Positions 16,572 to 18,676 of a stretch of DNA of 18,676 nt are shown here, one piece after another. The translations under genes were made by a program, and so were the position numbers. The first letter of the stretch is position 1. The number at the start of each line of letters is the position of its first letter. This stretch comes from JBCCQH01 sp039024435. GTDB taxonomy: Bacteria; Bacteroidota; Bacteroidia; J057; JADKCL01. The stretch is from the NCBI GenBank assembly GCA_039024435.1, contig JBCCQH010000130.1:1-18676 (forward strand), read 5' to 3'. The notes beneath the pieces are model-generated. The model was not told the origin of the DNA. It saw only the letters and a program-made list of their open reading frames with translations, and made no database searches.

Positions 16572-17475
16572 ATCCATATTGGCGGCCCTCACTTTGGCGG
16601 TAGCCGGGATGGCGCTTTCCGGAATCTGGGAAGCCGCAATCGCTTTTTTCTTAATCGTGGTTTTTGGGATTCCGCACGGGGCAACTGACCACGCGGTTTT
16701 CAATTTCCTGACCCGACGCGAGGCCAAATCGGTTCCGCAGATCCGATTTTTGGTGTCTTACCTCGGAACGATTGCTGGCTACGCGCTGCTGTGGTACTGG
16801 CTTCCCGGCTGGTCGTTTCTGCTGTTTTTGGCAGTGTCGGCCTTTCACTTTGGGGAGACACAAATGGTGCGCTACCGCATCGAAAACGGCGGAAAATGGC
16901 TCGCCTACGCCGGTTGGGGCACCGTGGTGCTGTTATTGATCTTCTGGCCGAATCAGGCGGAAGTGCATGATTTCATTGTGCCGTATTTAGTGGGGGAAAC
17001 GGCTTTTACCTGGGTGGTTGAGCAAGCTGCCTGGTTGCTGACTCTGGCGGGAGTGATGTGGCTGGTTCCGATGATCGTTGCCGGCAATGGACGCGGAATT
17101 TTGCGCGAATTTGCCGAACTGGCCCTGATTGCGCTGATCGGTTGGGGAGCCTCCCTATTGTTGAGTTTTGCGGTATTTTTCGCCTTTTGGCATTCCCGGG
17201 ATGCGGTATGGCTTCAGATTGAGCGCATTCGCTCCGGACAACGGAATTTTTCTTTGGGTCAGTGGGTCCGCCTGGCATTGCCGTACACGCTGGTGAGCTT
17301 GGTGGGCATCGGTGCAATTGTCTTCCTCTACGGCCAATTCACGGCTGCGATCCCGCTGGTGACCTTTTTCTTCATCCTGGTCGCCCTGATTACGCTGCCC
17401 CACGTATTTGTGATGTCGGTCTTCTACCACCGCGTGGAAGCCGCGGAAACGGCATCTCTTCAAGAACATATGTAA
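16555..17475 (+). CDS. blh: Beta-carotene 15,15'-dioxygenase, Brp/Blh family
   Basis: This 306-residue integral membrane enzyme splits beta-carotene at the central double bond into two retinal molecules, the chromophore of microbial rhodopsins. The Brp/Blh motifs that hold the iron are all present: GIPHGATDH (His41, His46), FHFGE (His98), FWHSRDAVW (His213), and LPHVFVMSVFYHR (His283, His292). Several hydrophobic membrane segments fill the rest. The ATG at 16555 is chosen because the protein-like region starts there; an upstream in-frame ATG at 16468 lies inside crtY and adds non-protein-like residues. It overlaps crtY by 17 bases. No opsin gene follows, and the unit ends at the terminator at 17511. 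Confidence 0.93.
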   Translation: MSLVRKSILAALTLAVAGMALSGIWEAAIAFFLIVVFGIPHGATDHAVFNFLTRREAKSVPQIRFLVSYLGTIAGYALLWYWLPGWSFLLFLAVSAFHFGETQMVRYRIENGGKWLAYAGWGTVVLLLIFWPNQAEVHDFIVPYLVGETAFTWVVEQAAWLLTLAGVMWLVPMIVAGNGRGILREFAELALIALIGWGASLLLSFAVFFAFWHSRDAVWLQIERIRSGQRNFSLGQWVRLALPYTLVSLVGIGAIVFLYGQFTAAIPLVTFFFILVALITLPHVFVMSVFYHRVEAAETASLQEHM

Positions 17476-17510
17476 ACTGGTACCTGCGATTGCATAGATA
17501 ATTCGCAAGA

Positions 17511-17538
17511 AAGCCGCGCCTTCCGGTGCGGCTTTTTT
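17511..17538 (+). terminator. Intrinsic terminator of the crtY-blh unit
   Basis: AAGCCGCGCC (17511-17520), a TTCC loop and GGTGCGGCTT (17525-17534) form a 10-base stem with one G-T pair, followed by a T-run to 17538. It lies 35 bases after the blh stop codon and is a textbook terminator on the + strand. Confidence 0.9.
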
Positions 17539-17554
17539 CGTCGGGAGAAACAAG

Positions 17555-17586
17555 CTGGTATGAAGGCACAAGTGCCTCCATACCAG
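17555..17586 (-). terminator. Long hairpin between convergent genes, possible minus-strand terminator
   Basis: CTGGTATGAAGGCAC (17555-17569) pairs with GTGCCTCCATACCAG (17572-17586) over 15 bases with a single mismatch and a 2-base loop. It lies 66 bases downstream of the small secreted protein gene on the minus strand, where it is followed by CTTGTTTCTC, a weak T-rich tail. It could be that gene's terminator, or an unrelated repeat. Confidence 0.5.
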
Positions 17587-17652
17587 TACAGGACGGCGGG
17601 ATGAAAATCACCCGCCGCAGTTGTGGATACCTGCTGCCGCGCCGCTTCGCGA

Positions 17653-18000
17653 TCAGCAGTCGCCGAGGTCAGTGGCGCTTTGCACCACCAGTACACACGG
17701 ATTGCAGTCTTGATCGGTCACAAACTGGCCTGTGAGTGAGGCGATGTCACCAACCCCAACCGATACACCGCTTAGGATCTTGATGTAGATCTTGCGTCCA
17801 TTGGTGGTATTGACGATCGTACAACCGTCTTCATCGGCGATACAGCCCTGTACCGTGACGGTTCCGGTGGGACAGGAGGGCAGCTCCATGATCGTGGCAC
17901 TCGCCTCAGTCGGTTCAGCTTGTCCGCGGGAAGAAGTACTCAGAAAAATCGCCGCTACGGCGATGGCAAGGATGAAAATGATTCCAAGATTTCGTTTCAT
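17653..18000 (-). CDS. Small secreted six-cysteine protein, possibly OB-fold
   Basis: This 115-residue protein starts with a basic MKRN and a hydrophobic segment (about 5-22), a signal peptide or membrane anchor. The mature part has six cysteines (43, 53, 60, 99, 102, 115), including DCNPC near the end, which suits disulfides in the periplasm or outside the cell. The strand pattern TVTVQGCIAD, RKIYIKIL and GDIASLTGQFV resembles a small OB-like beta barrel. I do not recognise a named family. A longer frame begins at 18057, but the ATG at 18000 places the signal peptide correctly. Neighbours give no functional hint. Confidence 0.75.
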   Translation of the reverse strand: MKRNLGIIFILAIAVAAIFLSTSSRGQAEPTEASATIMELPSCPTGTVTVQGCIADEDGCTIVNTTNGRKIYIKILSGVSVGVGDIASLTGQFVTDQDCNPCVLVVQSATDLGDC

Positions 18001-18206
18001 AAAAATGATCTGTTTTTGATCGGGGGCAGGACGAAATGCGGCGACCTTGCGCGGCACCCATTTCCACCCCCTCCGCCCCTTTCTCGTCCCTGACTGAGGT
18101 TAGGAACTCGAAAATGAACTTTGGCGGATGAAAAATCTGCTTGCGCAAATTTCACCGATCAGTTATGACCCCCGATAAAGGATTAAATAAGTTTTAGCGA
18201 ATAATA
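18001..18206. other. Intergenic region upstream of the small secreted protein
   Basis: This 206-base stretch should contain the promoter of the gene at 17653-18000. It is C-rich around 18055-18090 and AT-rich from 18175. No gene or strong hairpin is seen, and no clear Bacteroidota promoter was found. Confidence 0.35.
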
Positions 18207-18347
18207 ATGGTGGATCGGTCCGGAAGACGGACCGCTCAGGAAGTTCTCGGTTTTGCTGAAGGAAACGACTGCGGCAAGTGGAGAGGTTTGTCGTACTCCT
18301 TTGTATCCAAGCTCAAAATACGAAATGAAGGTATATCAAATTGTTAA
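18207..18347 (+). CDS. Short hypothetical ORF, doubtful
   Basis: An ATG at 18207 opens a 46-codon frame (begins MVDRSGRRTAQEVLGFAEGN) that ends at TAA 18345-18347. The AT-rich run before it could serve as a promoter. It starts inside a small hairpin (18216-18234) and has no recognisable domain, so it may well be noise. Confidence 0.2.
   Translation: MVDRSGRRTAQEVLGFAEGNDCGKWRGLSYSFVSKLKIRNEGISNC
18216..18234. repeat. 7-base inverted repeat
   Basis: CGGTCCG (18216-18222) pairs perfectly with CGGACCG (18228-18234) around a GAAGA loop. No T-run follows on either strand, so it is not an obvious terminator. Confidence 0.5.
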
Positions 18348-18415
18348 TGAGGAATTGATTGTAAAATTTTGTTGAAAAGAGTCATTTTTGGGGAGGGGCT
18401 GCGGGTAAAAATGAA

Positions 18416-18477
18416 CCGATTATTGGTGATAATTGGCCTAATGTTGCCTTTGAGGCAATAAATTTCGTAACAATCGG
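18416..18477. repeat. Nested inverted repeat
   Basis: CCGATT (18416-18421) pairs with AATCGG (18472-18477) and encloses a perfect TTGCCT-TTG-AGGCAA hairpin (18444-18458). It is the first part of the structured right end. Confidence 0.45.
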
Positions 18478-18676
18478 CTTTGGGGTATTTGTAAGAACTG
18501 TCCCCAAAAAGAAGAACCCGGCGGGCGCCGGGCGACTTCTTTCTCAGGTTGGTGCGGAAACAAAGGGAGAAAATCTCGTGTAAACTGGCATTTCCGCTTC
18601 TCAATCAATTTTACCAACTTCTCAATTTTTTCTTGATCTTTCGGTGTTTGATAAAGGGAGCACCGTTTTTCTCTCT
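18438..18676 (-). CDS. Possible partial gene entering from the right edge
   Basis: On the minus strand a frame is open for 78 codons from the window edge (18674) to TAG at 18438-18440, with no start codon required inside. Its first part is charged and helical (KDQEKIEKLVKLIEKRKC). The second part runs through strong inverted repeats and reads less like protein. The other two minus frames stop at 18611-18613 and 18622-18624, so the real 3' end of a gene from beyond the edge could be any of these. The family is not recognisable. Confidence 0.25.
   Translation of the reverse strand, partial: REKRCSLYQTPKDQEKIEKLVKLIEKRKCQFTRDFLPLFPHQPEKEVARRPPGSSFWGQFLQIPQSRLLRNLLPQRQH
18479..18508. repeat. 7-base inverted repeat
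   Basis: TTTGGGG (18479-18485) pairs perfectly with CCCCAAA (18502-18508). It directly abuts the next hairpin. Confidence 0.5.
18508..18542 (-). terminator. Strong two-part hairpin, probable minus-strand terminator
   Basis: AAAGAAG (18508-18514) pairs with CTTCTTT (18536-18542), and inside it CCCGGCG (18517-18523) pairs with CGCCGGG (18526-18532). On the minus strand the stem runs into CTTCTTTTTGGGG, a short T-run, so it could end a transcript coming from beyond the right edge. Confidence 0.6.
18554..18597. repeat. Nested inverted repeat near the right edge
   Basis: GCGGAAA (18554-18560) pairs perfectly with TTTCCGC (18591-18597), enclosing a small GAGA-AAA-TCTC hairpin (18567-18577). It continues the series of inverted repeats that starts at 18416. 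Confidence 0.45.

Noticed and set aside
18344..18604. An 86-codon minus-strand frame at the right end
   Set aside because: It runs through several strong inverted repeats, has no recognisable domain, and competes with another frame that is open to the window edge.

Overview
The window looks like chromosomal DNA of a Bacteroidota bacterium, probably a Saprospiria/Lewinella-type marine heterotroph. The genus guess is inference; the phylum rests on two secreted proteins with C-terminal type IX secretion (T9SS) sorting domains, an AsmA-like protein of the Bacteroidota type, sparse Shine-Dalgarno signals, and a lycopene cyclase/Blh pair of the kind found in rhodopsin-bearing marine Bacteroidota. 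No rRNA, tRNA or CRISPR array was seen.

Layout, left to right. (1) A nearly complete IS5-family insertion sequence (1-915) with matching terminal inverted repeats, followed by a nested hairpin. (2) A large AsmA-like envelope protein (1043-4321, +), convergent with a secreted S41-type peptidase (4330-5718, -) that lies downstream of a LysR-type regulator (5796-6749, -). (3) A 645-base gene-poor stretch with a possible gene remnant and a strong bidirectional terminator. (4) A secreted glycine-rich protein with Gly-Gly-X tracts (7395-8594, -), separated by a G-rich divergent spacer from two T9SS cargo genes on the + strand: a beta-propeller-like protein (8913-10415) and a subtilisin-like S8 peptidase (10452-12497). 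The peptidase is interrupted by one in-frame amber codon at 11355-11357, between its oxyanion Asn and its catalytic Ser. (5) A short TPR-like fragment and possible repeat (12525-12831), then three minus-strand genes: a small lipoprotein, a double SnoaL/NTF2-like protein with a strong terminator, and an AraC-type regulator just upstream of it. (6) The crtY-blh pair (15390-17475, +), overlapping by 17 bases and closed by an intrinsic terminator. (7) A small six-cysteine secreted protein (17653-18000, -) and an AT-rich right end crowded with inverted repeats.

How the genes work together. crtY and blh form the clearest pathway unit: lycopene to beta-carotene to retinal. No opsin gene is in the window, so the retinal presumably serves a rhodopsin encoded elsewhere. 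The divergent AraC regulator may control its SnoaL neighbour. The two T9SS cargo genes are 36 bases apart and may form one transcription unit, but the peptidase as read here would be truncated, lacking Ser and sorting domain.

Most unusual items: the amber-interrupted but otherwise intact S8 peptidase, the Gly-Gly-X protein whose layout suggests a polyglycine-II fold, and the cluster of inverted repeats at 18416-18597. I found no clear new multi-gene defence or mobile system.
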